Below are positions 16,667-26,819 of a stretch of DNA of 64,000 bases, in pieces. This DNA is from Gammaproteobacteria bacterium. GTDB taxonomy: Bacteria; Pseudomonadota; Gammaproteobacteria; Pseudomonadales; Azotimanducaceae. The position numbers were made by a program, and so were the translations under genes. The notes beneath the pieces are model-generated. The model was given only the letters and a program-made list of their open reading frames with translations, searched no databases and was not told where the DNA came from. Where the stretch lies: positions 186,001 to 250,000 of the forward strand of contig JAJFJZ010000025.1 of NCBI GenBank assembly GCA_021773565.1, written 5' to 3'. Each line of letters begins with the position of its first letter. Within the stretch, counting starts at the first letter, position 1.

Positions 16667-17731
16667 GTGACTGAGCAAAATAGCGAGCAGCTTACCTACA
16701 AATCCGCCGGTGTTGATATAGACGCAGGGGCTGAGCTTGTGGAGCGCATCAAACCCGCCATAAGGCAAACCAGACGGCCCGAAATTCTTTCTGGCCTCGG
16801 GGGTTTTGCTGCAATTGCGGCGATGCCCGGTAAATATCGGGAGCCCGTATTGGTAACCGGAACGGATGGTGTGGGCACAAAACTCAAGCTAGCTATAGAA
16901 AACGATCTCCATGATGGCGTTGGACAGGATCTGGTGGCCATGTGTGTCAACGATGTTCTTGTAACGGGCGCAGAACCCTTTTTGTTCCTTGATTACTACG
17001 CAAGTTCCAGCCTTGATGTTGACACAGCAAGCCGGGTTATCACCGGCATAGCACGCGCTTGCGAGCTGGCCGGATGTGCACTGGTGGGAGGCGAGACCGC
17101 AGAGATGCCAGGTTTTTACCGGGAAGGCGACTATGATCTGGCAGGTTTTTGCGTGGGCGTTGCCGAACGCACCAGAATTATAGACGGACAATCCATGCGG
17201 GCAGGCCAGACAATAATTGGCTTGAAATCAAGCGGACCGCATTCCAACGGATACTCCCTGATACGCAAGATTCTGGAACTGCGCGATATCAAACCGGATG
17301 CTTCTCTGTTGGAGCAACTTATGCAACCCACGCGTATCTACGTAAAGGCAATACTCGGGCTGATCGATGTGCTGGACATTAGCGCAATGTCGCACATTAC
17401 CGGTGGCGGTATACTTGAAAACTTGCCGCGCATGTTTGCCGACAGGTCTCTGGCGGCACTCATCAATCTGGACAGTTGGAATACACCCGACATTTTTAGC
17501 TGGCTACAACAGGCAGGAAACATTAGCGCTGTAGAAATGTTAAAAACGTTTAATTGCGGTATCGGATATGTACTGTGTATACCTGAAACACAAGCTCAGG
17601 TCTGCATTGAGCGGTTAGCCCAATTTGATGAACACGCAATTGTGCTCGGGCAAATAGTGGAGGCAGGAACGGTTACGCCAACTACCTCACAATTGCTACT
17701 TGGGGGTGACGCCAGTTTCAGTTTTGGTTAA
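16667..17731 (+). CDS. purM: Phosphoribosylformylglycinamidine cyclo-ligase
   Basis: PurM (AIR synthetase) closes the imidazole ring in purine synthesis using ATP. The conserved segments are [71 protein letters not shown] and [13 protein letters not shown]. The chosen GTG at 16667 begins [19 protein letters not shown] and gives 354 residues; a TTG five codons upstream also opens the frame. The family is usually followed by purN in these bacteria, but here dcd is convergent and its stop codon overlaps the purM stop. purN must lie elsewhere. Confidence 0.94.
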   Translation: MTEQNSEQLTYKSAGVDIDAGAELVERIKPAIRQTRRPEILSGLGGFAAIAAMPGKYREPVLVTGTDGVGTKLKLAIENDLHDGVGQDLVAMCVNDVLVTGAEPFLFLDYYASSSLDVDTASRVITGIARACELAGCALVGGETAEMPGFYREGDYDLAGFCVGVAERTRIIDGQSMRAGQTIIGLKSSGPHSNGYSLIRKILELRDIKPDASLLEQLMQPTRIYVKAILGLIDVLDISAMSHITGGGILENLPRMFADRSLAALINLDSWNTPDIFSWLQQAGNISAVEMLKTFNCGIGYVLCIPETQAQVCIERLAQFDEHAIVLGQIVEAGTVTPTTSQLLLGGDASFSFG

Positions 17732-18294
17732 GTACTGGGAAGCGTAACTCCGGTTTGCCCCTGGTACTTTCCACCACGATCCTTGTAACTCACTTCGCAG
17801 GCCTCGTCAGATTCGAAAAACAGCATTTGGGCTACGCCCTCATTAGCATATATTTTGGCGGGCAGGTTCGTAGTATTGGAAAACTCGAGAGTTACATGCC
17901 CTTCCCATTCCGGTTCCAGCGGCGTAACGTTGACAATAATTCCACAGCGGGCATAGGTAGATTTTCCTACGCACAAAGTAAGTACATTCGCCGGTATTTT
18001 GAAATACTCCACCGTGCTGGCCAGCGCAAAAGAGTTGGGGGGAATAATGCAAACATCGCTCTCCACATCTACAAAACTGCGTTCATCAAAGGCCTTTGGG
18101 TCGACGGTTGCCGAGTAAATATTGGTAAATATTTTAAAATGTGAAGAACAGCGCACATCATAGCCATAACTCGATGTACCGTAAGAAATCACTTTTTGAT
18201 TATTAACAATACGCACCTGGCCGGGTTCAAATGGCGTGAGCAAGTCGTGCTCCAAAGCCATTTTTCTTATCCAGCGATCAGACTTAATGGACAA
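17728..18294 (-). CDS. dcd: dCTP deaminase
   Basis: Dcd deaminates dCTP to dUTP, the main route to thymidylate in many Gram-negative bacteria. The 188-residue trimeric enzyme shows [29 protein letters not shown], the substrate loop [33 protein letters not shown] and the C-terminal [17 protein letters not shown]. The length is normal. Its TAA overlaps the TAA of convergent purM, so the two coding regions share four bases. mrp lies upstream on the same strand (39-base gap), the order seen in related genomes. Confidence 0.96.
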   Translation of the reverse strand: MSIKSDRWIRKMALEHDLLTPFEPGQVRIVNNQKVISYGTSSYGYDVRCSSHFKIFTNIYSATVDPKAFDERSFVDVESDVCIIPPNSFALASTVEYFKIPANVLTLCVGKSTYARCGIIVNVTPLEPEWEGHVTLEFSNTTNLPAKIYANEGVAQMLFFESDEACEVSYKDRGGKYQGQTGVTLPST

Positions 18295-18332
18295 TTGTTA
18301 CTCCTTTGCCTTTAATCAGATTCGCTTCTACT

Positions 18333-19202
18333 CTAGTCCTCATGAATTGAAAATCCAGGCGAGTTCTGTGTATTTTGGCCATGTGTTTCATGTTGTTCCA
18401 GTTGCTGCAAAGCGCTGACAAGTTCACGAGCTGCAGCACGATACAACAAGGATATCTCACTCTCGGGATCTGCAGCCACGCTGGGTTTTCCTGAATCTGC
18501 CCGTTCCCTGATATCGATATCCAGCGGCAAGGCGCCCAGCAACCGAGTCTGGTATTGTCGCGCAATATTCATACCCCCTTCTGCACCAAAAATGTGCGTT
18601 TTTTTGCCACAATCGCAACAAATATGTACAGACATGTTTTCCAGAATACCCAATACGGGGATGCTTACCTTATTGAACATCTCGATTCCCTTGCGCGCAT
18701 CAAGCAGGGCTATATCCTGCGGTGTGGTTACTATCACCGCACCAGAAACAGCAATTGTTTGCGACATGGTGAGCTGGATATCTCCTGTTCCCGGGGGCAT
18801 ATCCACCAGCAAATAATCAAGTTCACCCCAACGGGTTTGGGTGAGAATCTGGCGTAAGGCGCCTGTCGCCATAGGTCCTCTCCACACCATTGGAGAGTTT
18901 TCATCTACCAGATATGCCATGGACATACTTTTAATGCCCAGCGCCTTTATTGGCACAAAATACTTCTGGTCCTCAACGCCTGGACGTTGACCTTCCGGAA
19001 CACCCAGCATTACACCCTGGCTTGGCCCGTAAATATCGGCATCAAGCAATCCTACTTTTGCACCATCCACCGCCAGCGCGAGCGCCAAATTTACTGCACT
19101 TGTAGACTTACCGACTCCACCTTTACCCGAAGCGATCAGAACGACATTTTTAACTCCGGGCAGCGTATTTCCTGCGGGGTTGTTAGCTGGTTGGGACGGC
19201 AT
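18333..19202 (-). CDS. mrp: Mrp/ApbC-family iron-sulfur cluster carrier ATPase
   Basis: This P-loop ATPase binds and transfers 4Fe-4S clusters. It has the deviant Walker A ASGKGGVGKSTSAVNLALAL, VGLLDADIYGPSQ, LVDMPPGTGDIQLTMSQ and the cluster-binding CxxC in VHICCDCGKKTHIFG. The ATG at 19202 gives 289 residues; a TTG two codons upstream is also possible. E. coli Mrp is about 369 residues because it carries an N-terminal MIP18/DUF59 domain, and that domain is absent here. The gene lies between dcd and a divergent exported-protein gene before metG. Confidence 0.92.
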   Translation of the reverse strand: MPSQPANNPAGNTLPGVKNVVLIASGKGGVGKSTSAVNLALALAVDGAKVGLLDADIYGPSQGVMLGVPEGQRPGVEDQKYFVPIKALGIKSMSMAYLVDENSPMVWRGPMATGALRQILTQTRWGELDYLLVDMPPGTGDIQLTMSQTIAVSGAVIVTTPQDIALLDARKGIEMFNKVSIPVLGILENMSVHICCDCGKKTHIFGAEGGMNIARQYQTRLLGALPLDIDIRERADSGKPSVAADPESEISLLYRAAARELVSALQQLEQHETHGQNTQNSPGFSIHED

Positions 19203-19363
19203 ACTCAATAAATCCTTGGTTGAAAACGTGCTCGGACAGATAATGACGTATTAAGCGCTTCAGCGATACCATCCAGGCGACGGATGGCCAGGAATTGAAC
19301 CGAAATCGCGGCAATCAGTCAAAACACATGAGCGCAAGTTTTTGCAGGGAGTCCAGTGGAAAA

Positions 19364-19963
19364 ATGTTCACACGCGGGAAAATCAGCATCAATAGAGTAA
19401 AAGTGCTGGCACTTATTTGTCTGGCAATGGCCTATTGCGGCATAACTGCGGATAAGGCACAGGCCAAACCCGCAAAACCCGGTTTGCCCGGAGTGTGGGT
19501 ACTGGACGTTGAAGCCAGCAAGGCTATTCAGCCTCCGCCAAAGAAGCCGGGCTTTTTCAGTGGCATCGGTAAATCTACATCGGTGTCTATCGGTGGTATT
19601 CCACTGCCAAAGTCCAACACGGCAAAGGTTCCGGAAACCAGCGGCCGCTCCAATGATCCCGAAGTAATATTCTGCACCGGAATGACATTTTCTGCAGATG
19701 ATAAAACGGTGCGGATAGACTACGACGGCCTCGGAGCCAAAACATTCACCATTGGCAAATATCGTGGTCGAAAAACGGCGTACAATGGCAAAATTATGAA
19801 TACTTCCTACGAAAGTAACAGCCGCAAAGTCAGCCAGAAGTATGTCCTGGATGATTCAAACAGAATGATAGTAACTATAATCCTAAATCCTAAATCCAGT
19901 CCCAAAAATGTCATTAAGAAAGTTTTTAACAGAAGTACTGCCGGAGAGGCAATGCCGAGATAA
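19364..19963 (+). CDS. Unrecognised exported protein
   Basis: I do not recognise this family. The ATG at 19364 follows GTGGAAAA and gives 199 residues; TTG (19295) and ATG (19328) codons upstream extend the frame. A basic start and hydrophobic segment (VKVLALICLAMAYCGIT) look like a signal peptide, with cleavage likely near DKAQAK. The mature part is basic, starts with a Pro/Lys-rich stretch containing LPGVWVLDVEAS, has a Gly-Ser-Pro loop and one cysteine (VIFCTGMTF), and ends with strand-like segments and a basic tail. The W-L-D start and alternating strands resemble small lipocalin-like beta-barrel domains, but this is only an impression. Confidence 0.65.
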   Translation: MFTRGKISINRVKVLALICLAMAYCGITADKAQAKPAKPGLPGVWVLDVEASKAIQPPPKKPGFFSGIGKSTSVSIGGIPLPKSNTAKVPETSGRSNDPEVIFCTGMTFSADDKTVRIDYDGLGAKTFTIGKYRGRKTAYNGKIMNTSYESNSRKVSQKYVLDDSNRMIVTIILNPKSSPKNVIKKVFNRSTAGEAMPR

Positions 19964-20061
19964 TTAGCACGGGGTTTGAATAGCCAAATCCCGGCAATAT
20001 AATAAACTGCCTCCCCCAAATTTTCAGTATACTATCCCCCGATTTTTCAGGCCTATTCCAT

Positions 20062-22119
20062 ATGCAAGCCAAACGAAACATTCTTGTCAGTGCAGCACTG
20101 CCCAATGCCAATGGGCCGATCCACATTGGTCATATGCTCGAGCATATACAAACGGACATTTGGGTGAGATTTCAAAAAATGGCCGGAAATCGCTGCACCT
20201 TTGTCTGCGCGGACGATACCCATGGTACGGCAACCATGTTGAAAGCCGAACAACTGGGCGTTACGCCCGAAACATTAATTGGCCGGGTAAAGCAGGAACA
20301 CGAAAGGGACCTGAATGGGTTTCAGGTGGAATACGATAACTTTTACACCACTCATTCCGAGGAAAATAAAAAGTTTGCAGAACAGATTTACCTGCGCCTG
20401 CAAAAAAACAATATGATATTCACCAAAGAAGTGGAACAACTATTTGATCCTGAAAAACAACTGTTTCTGGCCGACCGATTTATTGTAGGTACCTGTCCGC
20501 GCTGTAAAACACCCGGGCAGTACGGAGATAATTGTGAAGCGTGTGCAGCAACCTATGACGCCACCGATCTACTGGATGCGACGTCTGTTTTATCAGGCAC
20601 CAAGCCCGTACTGGCTGGATCAGAACACTACTTTTTTGATCTGCCGCAATTTTCCGAAATGCTGAAGCAATGGACGACAAGCGGTACCCTGCAACCGGAG
20701 GTTAGTAACAAACTTGCAGAATGGCTGGATTCCGGACTAAAACCCTGGGACATCAGCCGCGATGCGCCCTATTTTGGTTTTTTGATACCTGGTACCAGGG
20801 ACAAGTATTTTTATGTGTGGATGGATGCACCTATCGGGTATATGGCCAGCTTTCAGGCCTATTGTGATACACGCAATGACATTAATTTTGATGACTACTG
20901 GAAACCTGATTCAGAATTTGAAGTCCACCATTTCATAGGCAAGGACATCATAAATTTTCACGCCTTGTTCTGGCCGGCAGTATTGGAAGGGAGCGGCTAT
21001 CGCAAACCAAGCCGAATCCACACGCATGGGTTTATTACTGTTGATGGCACCAAAATGTCCAAAAGCCGCGGCACATATATTACAGCGGAAACCTACCTTG
21101 ATCATCTGGATCCGGAATACCTGCGTTATTACTATGCAGCAAAATCCAACAGCGGTATGGAAGATATAGACATCAATCTTGATGATTTTGTGCAGCGGGT
21201 AAACTCGGACCTGGTGGGCAAGGTTGTCAATATTGCCAGCCGGTGTGCGGGATTCATAAACAAGGGCTTTGCCAATCAACTTTCCAGCACAATTCACGAT
21301 GAAAAACTCTGGAAGGAATCCGTAGCAAGCTCAGACATGATATTTAATTTCTACGAAGCGGGAGAATACAGCAAAGCAGTGCGCGAAATTACCCGCCTGG
21401 CTGACAATGCCAACCAGTACATAGCGCACCACGAACCCTGGAAGCTTGCCAAGGACACAACACAGCAACAAGCGGTACAGGATGTATGCACAATGGGTAT
21501 TAATCTGTTCAAACAAATCATGATTTATCTCAAACCCATCCTGCCCGAGATAGCACACAAGACGGAATTGTTTCTGGGCGTGAAAAGTTTTGTATGGGCA
21601 GACAGCACCTGCTTTCTGGGTGCGATCGAAATCAACCGCTTTGAAGCACTCATACAACGCATGGACAAGAAAATAGTGAATCAGATGGTAGCGGCATCAG
21701 TTGAGTCAACTGATAAAAATATTGCGCAGACCGGGACAAGGGATAGCTCCGACAACGGGGAGCCCACCTATTCTGAAAAAGACCATACGGCAAATACCAT
21801 AGATATAGGGGATTTCAGCAAAGTTGAGCTAAAGGTTGCCAAAATTATAGCGGCCGAATTGGTACACGGTGCTGACAAACTTTTGTGCCTGACCCTGGAT
21901 GTAGGGGATCATGAGCGGAAAGTATTTTCCGGGATTCGGTCAGCCTACCAACCCCAAGAACTGGTGGGTAAACTGACCGTCGTCGTAGCGAATCTGACAC
22001 CACGAAAAATGCGCTTCGGAATAAGCGAGGGCATGATACTCGCCGCTGGCTCCGATGAAGAAGGTGTTTTTCTCATATCCCCCGACGAGGGCGCAGCGCC
22101 AGGTATGGTAGTTTGCTAG
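20062..22119 (+). CDS. metG: Methionyl-tRNA synthetase
   Basis: MetRS charges elongator and initiator tRNA-Met. The 685-residue protein has the HIGH motif (residues 21-24, [14 protein letters not shown]), a zinc knuckle with paired cysteines ([17 protein letters not shown], about 145-161), the KMSKS loop (about 331-335, GTKMSKSRG) and the anticodon-binding helix region. The C-terminal domain, about the last 100 residues (from [20 protein letters not shown]), is the tRNA-binding dimerisation domain of the long E. coli type. It is divergent from mrp across the small exported-protein gene and lies 50 bases before rsxA. Confidence 0.97.
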   Translation: MQAKRNILVSAALPNANGPIHIGHMLEHIQTDIWVRFQKMAGNRCTFVCADDTHGTATMLKAEQLGVTPETLIGRVKQEHERDLNGFQVEYDNFYTTHSEENKKFAEQIYLRLQKNNMIFTKEVEQLFDPEKQLFLADRFIVGTCPRCKTPGQYGDNCEACAATYDATDLLDATSVLSGTKPVLAGSEHYFFDLPQFSEMLKQWTTSGTLQPEVSNKLAEWLDSGLKPWDISRDAPYFGFLIPGTRDKYFYVWMDAPIGYMASFQAYCDTRNDINFDDYWKPDSEFEVHHFIGKDIINFHALFWPAVLEGSGYRKPSRIHTHGFITVDGTKMSKSRGTYITAETYLDHLDPEYLRYYYAAKSNSGMEDIDINLDDFVQRVNSDLVGKVVNIASRCAGFINKGFANQLSSTIHDEKLWKESVASSDMIFNFYEAGEYSKAVREITRLADNANQYIAHHEPWKLAKDTTQQQAVQDVCTMGINLFKQIMIYLKPILPEIAHKTELFLGVKSFVWADSTCFLGAIEINRFEALIQRMDKKIVNQMVAASVESTDKNIAQTGTRDSSDNGEPTYSEKDHTANTIDIGDFSKVELKVAKIIAAELVHGADKLLCLTLDVGDHERKVFSGIRSAYQPQELVGKLTVVVANLTPRKMRFGISEGMILAAGSDEEGVFLISPDEGAAPGMVVC

Positions 22120-22169
22120 GGAGACTCCCTGGGCATTCTCTGATCAGGAAAATTTACGGGAGATCATAA

Positions 22170-22745
22170 ATGGCCGAACTGTTTATGTTGTTTGTTGCCA
22201 CTATGCTCGTCAATAACTTTGTACTCGTACAGTTTTTGGGCCTGTGTCCATTTATGGGTGTTTCCAATCGTCTGGATACTTCCCTGTCCATGGCTCTGGC
22301 AACTACTTTTGTCCTGACATTATCAGCGACACTGAGTCACATTATTTACCACACATTGCTCCTGCCGTTTAATTTGCAATTCCTGCAGATAATTACCTTT
22401 ATCATCGTAATTGCAAGCCTGGTGCAAGCAGCAGAATTCGTTATGCGTGCAATAAGCCCGCTGATGTATCAGGTACTGGGCATTTATCTGCCTCTTATTA
22501 CAACAAACTGCGCCGTGCTTGGCGTCGCATTGCTTGCCGTACGAGAATCTGCAAGTCTTGTGGAAACGATGATTTTTTCACTGGGTGCGGCAGTAGGATT
22601 CAGTCTGGTGCTGGTTCTGTTCGCCGCTATTCGCGAACGGCTGGTTTCCGCGAACATACCCAGGGCGTTCGCTGGAACGCCAATTTTTCTGGTTACCGCC
22701 GGTCTAATGTCTCTGGCTTTCATGGGGTTTTCCGGTATTTCATGA
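22170..22745 (+). CDS. rsxA: Electron transport complex subunit RsxA/RnfA
   Basis: This is an inner-membrane subunit of the Rnf/Rsx ion-translocating ferredoxin:NAD oxidoreductase, which in E. coli keeps SoxR reduced. The 191-residue protein has six hydrophobic helices and family motifs [33 protein letters not shown] and a long glycine-rich helix; the cysteines in LCPFMG and TNCAVLG match the membrane FeS site of Rnf. A good ribosome site (GGGAG) precedes the ATG by seven bases. It is the first gene of a six-gene rsx operon in which all junctions overlap. Confidence 0.95.
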   Translation: MAELFMLFVATMLVNNFVLVQFLGLCPFMGVSNRLDTSLSMALATTFVLTLSATLSHIIYHTLLLPFNLQFLQIITFIIVIASLVQAAEFVMRAISPLMYQVLGIYLPLITTNCAVLGVALLAVRESASLVETMIFSLGAAVGFSLVLVLFAAIRERLVSANIPRAFAGTPIFLVTAGLMSLAFMGFSGIS

Positions 22746-23251
22746 TTACCATCCTGCTTAACTCCATCATTGTACTGGGGGGAATAGGTCTATTCCTCGG
22801 CGCTTTGCTTGGCTGGCTAAACAGGAAATATGTGTCACAGGAATACACGATTGTTGACGAGATCGAAGCATTATTACCCCTCACCCAGTGTGCACAGTGC
22901 GGATATGCAGGATGTCGCCCATACGCAGAGGCAATCGCCAGTGGGGGTGCGCTTAATCAATGTCCCCCAGGGGGGGAGCAAACTATAGCCAACCTGGCAA
23001 AATTGCTGGGGCGCCCCACCCAGGAACTAAACAAAGCCTACGGCAGCGCCAAGCCAACCGGCGTTGCGCTGATTGATGAGCAACAGTGTATTGGCTGTAC
23101 GCTCTGCATACCGGTATGCCCGGTAGATGCAATCGTGGGGGCGCATCAACTGATGCACACGGTTCTTGAAGAACACTGTACCGGATGTGAGTTGTGTGTA
23201 GAGCCCTGCCCTGTTGATTGCATTACACTCATCCAGGCACGCGCCACGTGA
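22742..23251 (+). CDS. rsxB: Electron transport complex subunit RsxB/RnfB
   Basis: This ferredoxin-like subunit passes electrons into the Rsx membrane complex. The 169-residue protein has an N-terminal membrane helix ([21 protein letters not shown]), a 4Fe-4S region ([17 protein letters not shown] then NQCPPGG) and two classical ferredoxin motifs, [16 protein letters not shown] and [16 protein letters not shown]. Its start overlaps the rsxA stop by four bases (ATGA). Confidence 0.95.
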   Translation: MITILLNSIIVLGGIGLFLGALLGWLNRKYVSQEYTIVDEIEALLPLTQCAQCGYAGCRPYAEAIASGGALNQCPPGGEQTIANLAKLLGRPTQELNKAYGSAKPTGVALIDEQQCIGCTLCIPVCPVDAIVGAHQLMHTVLEEHCTGCELCVEPCPVDCITLIQARAT

Positions 23252-24633
23252 ACACTGAAATTCAACAGGCTGCTGTTCCGGAATTCGTGTATCTCGGCCT
23301 GGACGGCAATTCATGGCGAGCACAGCTCAGGGTGTCAGAAGGCGATCACGTACATAAGGGCAGTCTACTGGTAGCAGGTGACCACGCGGTGCATGCCAGC
23401 ACTTCAGGAACGGTGCTTGGGATCGTACATCGTCCCTCAAGCCACCGTCTCGCGGCTCCGCGGGCGCATATCGCTATTCAGGCTGATCGTCTGGATCACT
23501 GGAATGAAGAGTCGCCCACAAAGGACCCGCTTGAGCAATCACCCGCACAGCTGATAGAAGCAATTCGGGCAGCCGGTATAGCGGGCCTCGGAGGTGGTGC
23601 TTATCCAACTGCAAATAAACTGGCTATAGCGTGTAAAAAACCGGTACGACATTTTGTAATTAACGCCATTGAATGTGAGCCTGGAATAAGTGCCGACAAG
23701 GCACTAATGCTCGCCGAGCCAGTTGGAATCCTCAAGGCCGCACTTGTCGTTTTGAAAACATTGAATATTGAGCGTTGTACCCTGGCTATCTCGGATGACA
23801 AACAGGAGGTTACAAAGAAGCTTGGAAAAACAATAGACAATCTTGGATTAAGCCAGCAGATAAACCTCACCGTTGTTCCAGCTGGTTTTCCAAATGGTTC
23901 TGAGCGCCAGCTTGTCAGCATAGTATTAAACCTGTCGTTACCGCGTAATACCTATCCTGCCCAGCTTGGCATCGTGTGCCTGAATGTATCCACCCTTTAT
24001 GCCATTTATCAGGCTACTTACCAAAACAAAGCCCTGGTGGAGCGTGTAATAACCCTAACCACACACAAAGACATTCAGAATGTACGCGTACACCTGGGCA
24101 CGCCAGCCCATACGCTTTTTGCAGGCCCGCAAAATGATGATGAACAAACACCAATTCTGCGAGGTGGCGCCTTAACCGGGTGGTTACAATCGCCTGTTGC
24201 CGTCGTTGAAAAAGGCACTACGGGTTTGACACATACCGTGTTTCGCAAGGCCCATAAAACAGTCGCCTGCATTCGATGTGCAAAGTGTTCTGACATTTGC
24301 CCGGAAAATTTGTTACCCCAGGAATTGCTGTGGTATTCACAACCAACCAACGTGGACAAACTAAAATCTCTCGAGTTATCAGCCTGTCTGGAATGTGGCC
24401 TGTGTGAATCTGTGTGTCCAAGTTTTATTCCGCTTACGAATATTTTCCGCGATAGCAAGGATAGCTTACATCATATTGCGGTAACAAAGGCGCACGCAGA
24501 AAATGCCAACATCAGAGTGACAGCGCGTCAACAAAGAATTTCCAAAAAAGGAGTCAAGGTTCAGTCAATGCGTGAAAAACGCCTTAAGCGAATAGGGCAA
24601 ATCAACGCGCACCACAGCGAACCGACTTCCTGA
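23248..24633 (+). CDS. rsxC: Electron transport complex subunit RsxC/RnfC (short form)
   Basis: RsxC is the peripheral NADH- and FMN-binding subunit of the complex. The start is the GTG at 23248, overlapping the rsxB stop (GTGA); a TTG ten codons upstream is less likely. Visible features are the glycine-rich NADH/FMN loop GIAGLGGGAYPTANKLAIA, NAIECEPGISADKAL, PNGSERQLV and two 4Fe-4S motifs, CIRCAKCSDICPENLLP and CLECGLCESVCPSFIPL. The product is about 461 residues and ends soon after the second cluster with a short basic tail. It lacks the long Ala/Lys-rich repeats that make the E. coli protein about 740 residues. Confidence 0.94.
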   Translation: MNTEIQQAAVPEFVYLGLDGNSWRAQLRVSEGDHVHKGSLLVAGDHAVHASTSGTVLGIVHRPSSHRLAAPRAHIAIQADRLDHWNEESPTKDPLEQSPAQLIEAIRAAGIAGLGGGAYPTANKLAIACKKPVRHFVINAIECEPGISADKALMLAEPVGILKAALVVLKTLNIERCTLAISDDKQEVTKKLGKTIDNLGLSQQINLTVVPAGFPNGSERQLVSIVLNLSLPRNTYPAQLGIVCLNVSTLYAIYQATYQNKALVERVITLTTHKDIQNVRVHLGTPAHTLFAGPQNDDEQTPILRGGALTGWLQSPVAVVEKGTTGLTHTVFRKAHKTVACIRCAKCSDICPENLLPQELLWYSQPTNVDKLKSLELSACLECGLCESVCPSFIPLTNIFRDSKDSLHHIAVTKAHAENANIRVTARQQRISKKGVKVQSMREKRLKRIGQINAHHSEPTS

Positions 24634-25559
24634 TGCAAATTGCCAACAATATTACTCAGGGTGAGAGCACGAGCACCATAATGAATTATGTACTTTTGGC
24701 ATTGGTGCCTGGATTTGCGAGCCAGGTATATTTCTTTGGTAATGCCTATCTGGTCAACCTGGGAATCGCACTAAGCGCCAACCTTGTTGTTTGTGTGGCA
24801 TTCGCGCAGTCCGGTAACAACCTGCACTTTAAAGAACTTGTGGCTGATAACAGTAACTGGCTTACATGTGCATTGATTGCCATCGCACTGCCGCCTGATA
24901 TGCCAGTTTGGGTGATATTTGTTGCCGTAATCAGCGGACTTGGACTGGGCAAGTACGCCTATGGTGGTATTGGGCAGAATATATTCAATCCTGCGATGGT
25001 GGGTTATGCAATTGTGTTGATCTCGTTTCCGGAACACCTCGCTCTCTGGCCGGCACTCGTCGACGGCGTAACCAGCGCTACACCACTGGAACTACTAAAA
25101 TACAATTCAGGCTTAACTCTACAGGAACTGGGCACCACCCCGAGTTTCGGCTTACTTGCGGGCGTGGGTTGGGAATGGATAAATGTGGCCTACCTGGCCG
25201 GTGGAATCGCACTTCTGCTTTTACGCGTAATAAGCTGGCACATTCCAGTTAGCATGCTTGCGACAATACTTCTGCTAAGCGGGATATGGTACGACATGGG
25301 TAGTTCACAAAGCCTGGGCTCTCCATTAATGCACTTACTGTCTGGTGGTATGATGTTAGCTGCCTTTTTTATAGCGACGGATCCTGTCACCTGTCCTGCA
25401 ACAACTCGCGGAAAAATTGTATTCGGTGTTATTGCGGGGACTATGGTATTTACTATTCGAAGCTGGGGCGTTTACCCTGACGGTATCGCCTTTGCAGTTT
25501 TGTTGGCAAATTTGTGCGCTCCATTTATTGATCATCTGCAGGTCGAAAATGCAGGGTAA
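24633..25559 (+). CDS. rsxD: Electron transport complex subunit RsxD/RnfD
   Basis: This integral membrane flavoprotein subunit of Rsx has about eight to ten helices in 308 residues. The likely covalent-FMN site is the Thr in DGVTSATPLELLK (the S-x-A-T-P context in RnfD), and the conserved ATDPVTCPATTRGKIVFGV and NPAMVGYAIVLISFP segments are present. The start overlaps the last base of rsxC, and the end overlaps rsxG by 11 bases. Confidence 0.94.
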   Translation: MQIANNITQGESTSTIMNYVLLALVPGFASQVYFFGNAYLVNLGIALSANLVVCVAFAQSGNNLHFKELVADNSNWLTCALIAIALPPDMPVWVIFVAVISGLGLGKYAYGGIGQNIFNPAMVGYAIVLISFPEHLALWPALVDGVTSATPLELLKYNSGLTLQELGTTPSFGLLAGVGWEWINVAYLAGGIALLLLRVISWHIPVSMLATILLLSGIWYDMGSSQSLGSPLMHLLSGGMMLAAFFIATDPVTCPATTRGKIVFGVIAGTMVFTIRSWGVYPDGIAFAVLLANLCAPFIDHLQVENAG

Positions 25560-26169
25560 TTCTGCAGGGAAATTTCCAAAAAATGGTGTGCAGGCTTCAA
25601 TCCGGTCCGCTGGAAGAATGTTTGCATTTTTACTGTTGGCTATGACGCTTATCGCCATAACCAATAATTTCACTTTTTCAGCGATACAGGAAAACCGGCA
25701 CAACAAACTGATTGATAGGCTAAAAAGTATCAGCGATAAAAATGCAGCTATCGCCTGGGACAGAATCGAAGCAGGAAAATTGCCAATGGTACTATGTAAT
25801 CATGAAAACCAGCATCTGGGCTGGTTGAGCCAGATTGACGCCAGAGGTTATGCCGGAACGATAAAAATACTTATCGGGCTCAATGAAAATCATACTATCA
25901 CCGGCCTCACCATACTGGACCACCGTGAGACACCGGGTATCGGGGATATAATTGAAGAGGAAAAATCACCATGGCTGCAAAATTTCGTTCACCTGGGACC
26001 GAAGGACGCAACAATCGCTCCCTGGCAGGTAAAAACCAGAGGCGGAAAAATTGACGCAATCTCCGGTGCTACCATTACGACAACAGCGGTGACGCACGCC
26101 ATTCACGGTGCGCTCACAGCGCTACCCTGGAGCAATACCAAAACCGGAAGTAGCTTATGCAAATCCTGA
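25549..26169 (+). CDS. rsxG: Electron transport complex subunit RsxG/RnfG
   Basis: RsxG is a membrane-anchored periplasmic flavoprotein of the complex. The ATG at 25549, inside the rsxD end, gives 206 residues; the open frame runs 44 codons further upstream only because it shadows rsxD. There is one N-terminal helix (MFAFLLLAMTLIAITNNF), then the FMN-binding domain with LTILDHRETPGIGDIIE and the covalent-FMN motif SGATITTTAVT near the C terminus. It ends 13 bases inside the rsxE start. Confidence 0.94.
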   Translation: MQGNSAGKFPKNGVQASIRSAGRMFAFLLLAMTLIAITNNFTFSAIQENRHNKLIDRLKSISDKNAAIAWDRIEAGKLPMVLCNHENQHLGWLSQIDARGYAGTIKILIGLNENHTITGLTILDHRETPGIGDIIEEEKSPWLQNFVHLGPKDATIAPWQVKTRGGKIDAISGATITTTAVTHAIHGALTALPWSNTKTGSSLCKS

Positions 26170-26819
26170 ATTCTGAATATTCAGATACCCTGCAGCGCGG
26201 GCTGATTCATGAAAACCCTGCCTGGATACAATTGCTGGGTTTATGTCCCCTCATGGCGGTAAGCCATACTTTTGTGAACTCTCTGGGTCTGGGGCTGGCG
26301 AGTATGTTTGTGCTATTTGGTTCAAATTGTATGGTCTCTTTAACCAGACACCAGATTCCAGAACATCTGCGCCTGCCGCTGTTTGTGCTGATCATCGCTA
26401 CTTTCACCACATGCATCACGATGCTCATGCAGGCCTTCACTTTTGAGCTATATGAGCGGATGGCCCTGTACATTCAAATAATAGTAACCAACTGCATCAT
26501 ACTCAGCCGCGCGGAGATTTGTGCCAGCAAACATGGTTTATCGGTCGCCCTTACCGACGCTGTGGGTGTCGGTCTGGGGTTTATGCTCGCACTTCTTACC
26601 CTGGGAGCGGCGCGAGAATTGCTTGCTTACGGATCCCTGTTTCGCGATATGGATCTGTTACTGGGTGATATGGCAGCCAACTGGGCCCTGCTGCTAATTC
26701 CGGAAGAATTCACTCTGAGTCTGGTGGCATTACCGCCTGGCGCATTTATTATGGCAGGCCTTCTCATGGCACTGGTCAATTCTGTTAACTATAGAATCAC
26801 AGGGAACAAAACGGCGTGA
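26157..26819 (+). CDS. rsxE: Electron transport complex subunit RsxE/RnfE
   Basis: This polytopic membrane subunit is homologous to RsxA. The 220-residue product has six helices with NPAWIQLLGLCPLMAVSHTF, VTNCIILSRAEICASKHG and the terminal LPPGAFIMAGLLMALVN. The cysteines in LGLCPLMA and VTNCIIL match those of RsxA and are expected to hold the shared membrane FeS cluster. It overlaps rsxG by 13 bases and nth by four (GTGA). Confidence 0.94.
   Translation: MQILNSEYSDTLQRGLIHENPAWIQLLGLCPLMAVSHTFVNSLGLGLASMFVLFGSNCMVSLTRHQIPEHLRLPLFVLIIATFTTCITMLMQAFTFELYERMALYIQIIVTNCIILSRAEICASKHGLSVALTDAVGVGLGFMLALLTLGAARELLAYGSLFRDMDLLLGDMAANWALLLIPEEFTLSLVALPPGAFIMAGLLMALVNSVNYRITGNKTA

Noticed and set aside
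25417-25548. 44-residue upstream extension of RsxG
   Set aside because: It lies inside rsxD in another frame and has no conserved sequence; the ATG at 25549 matches family length.
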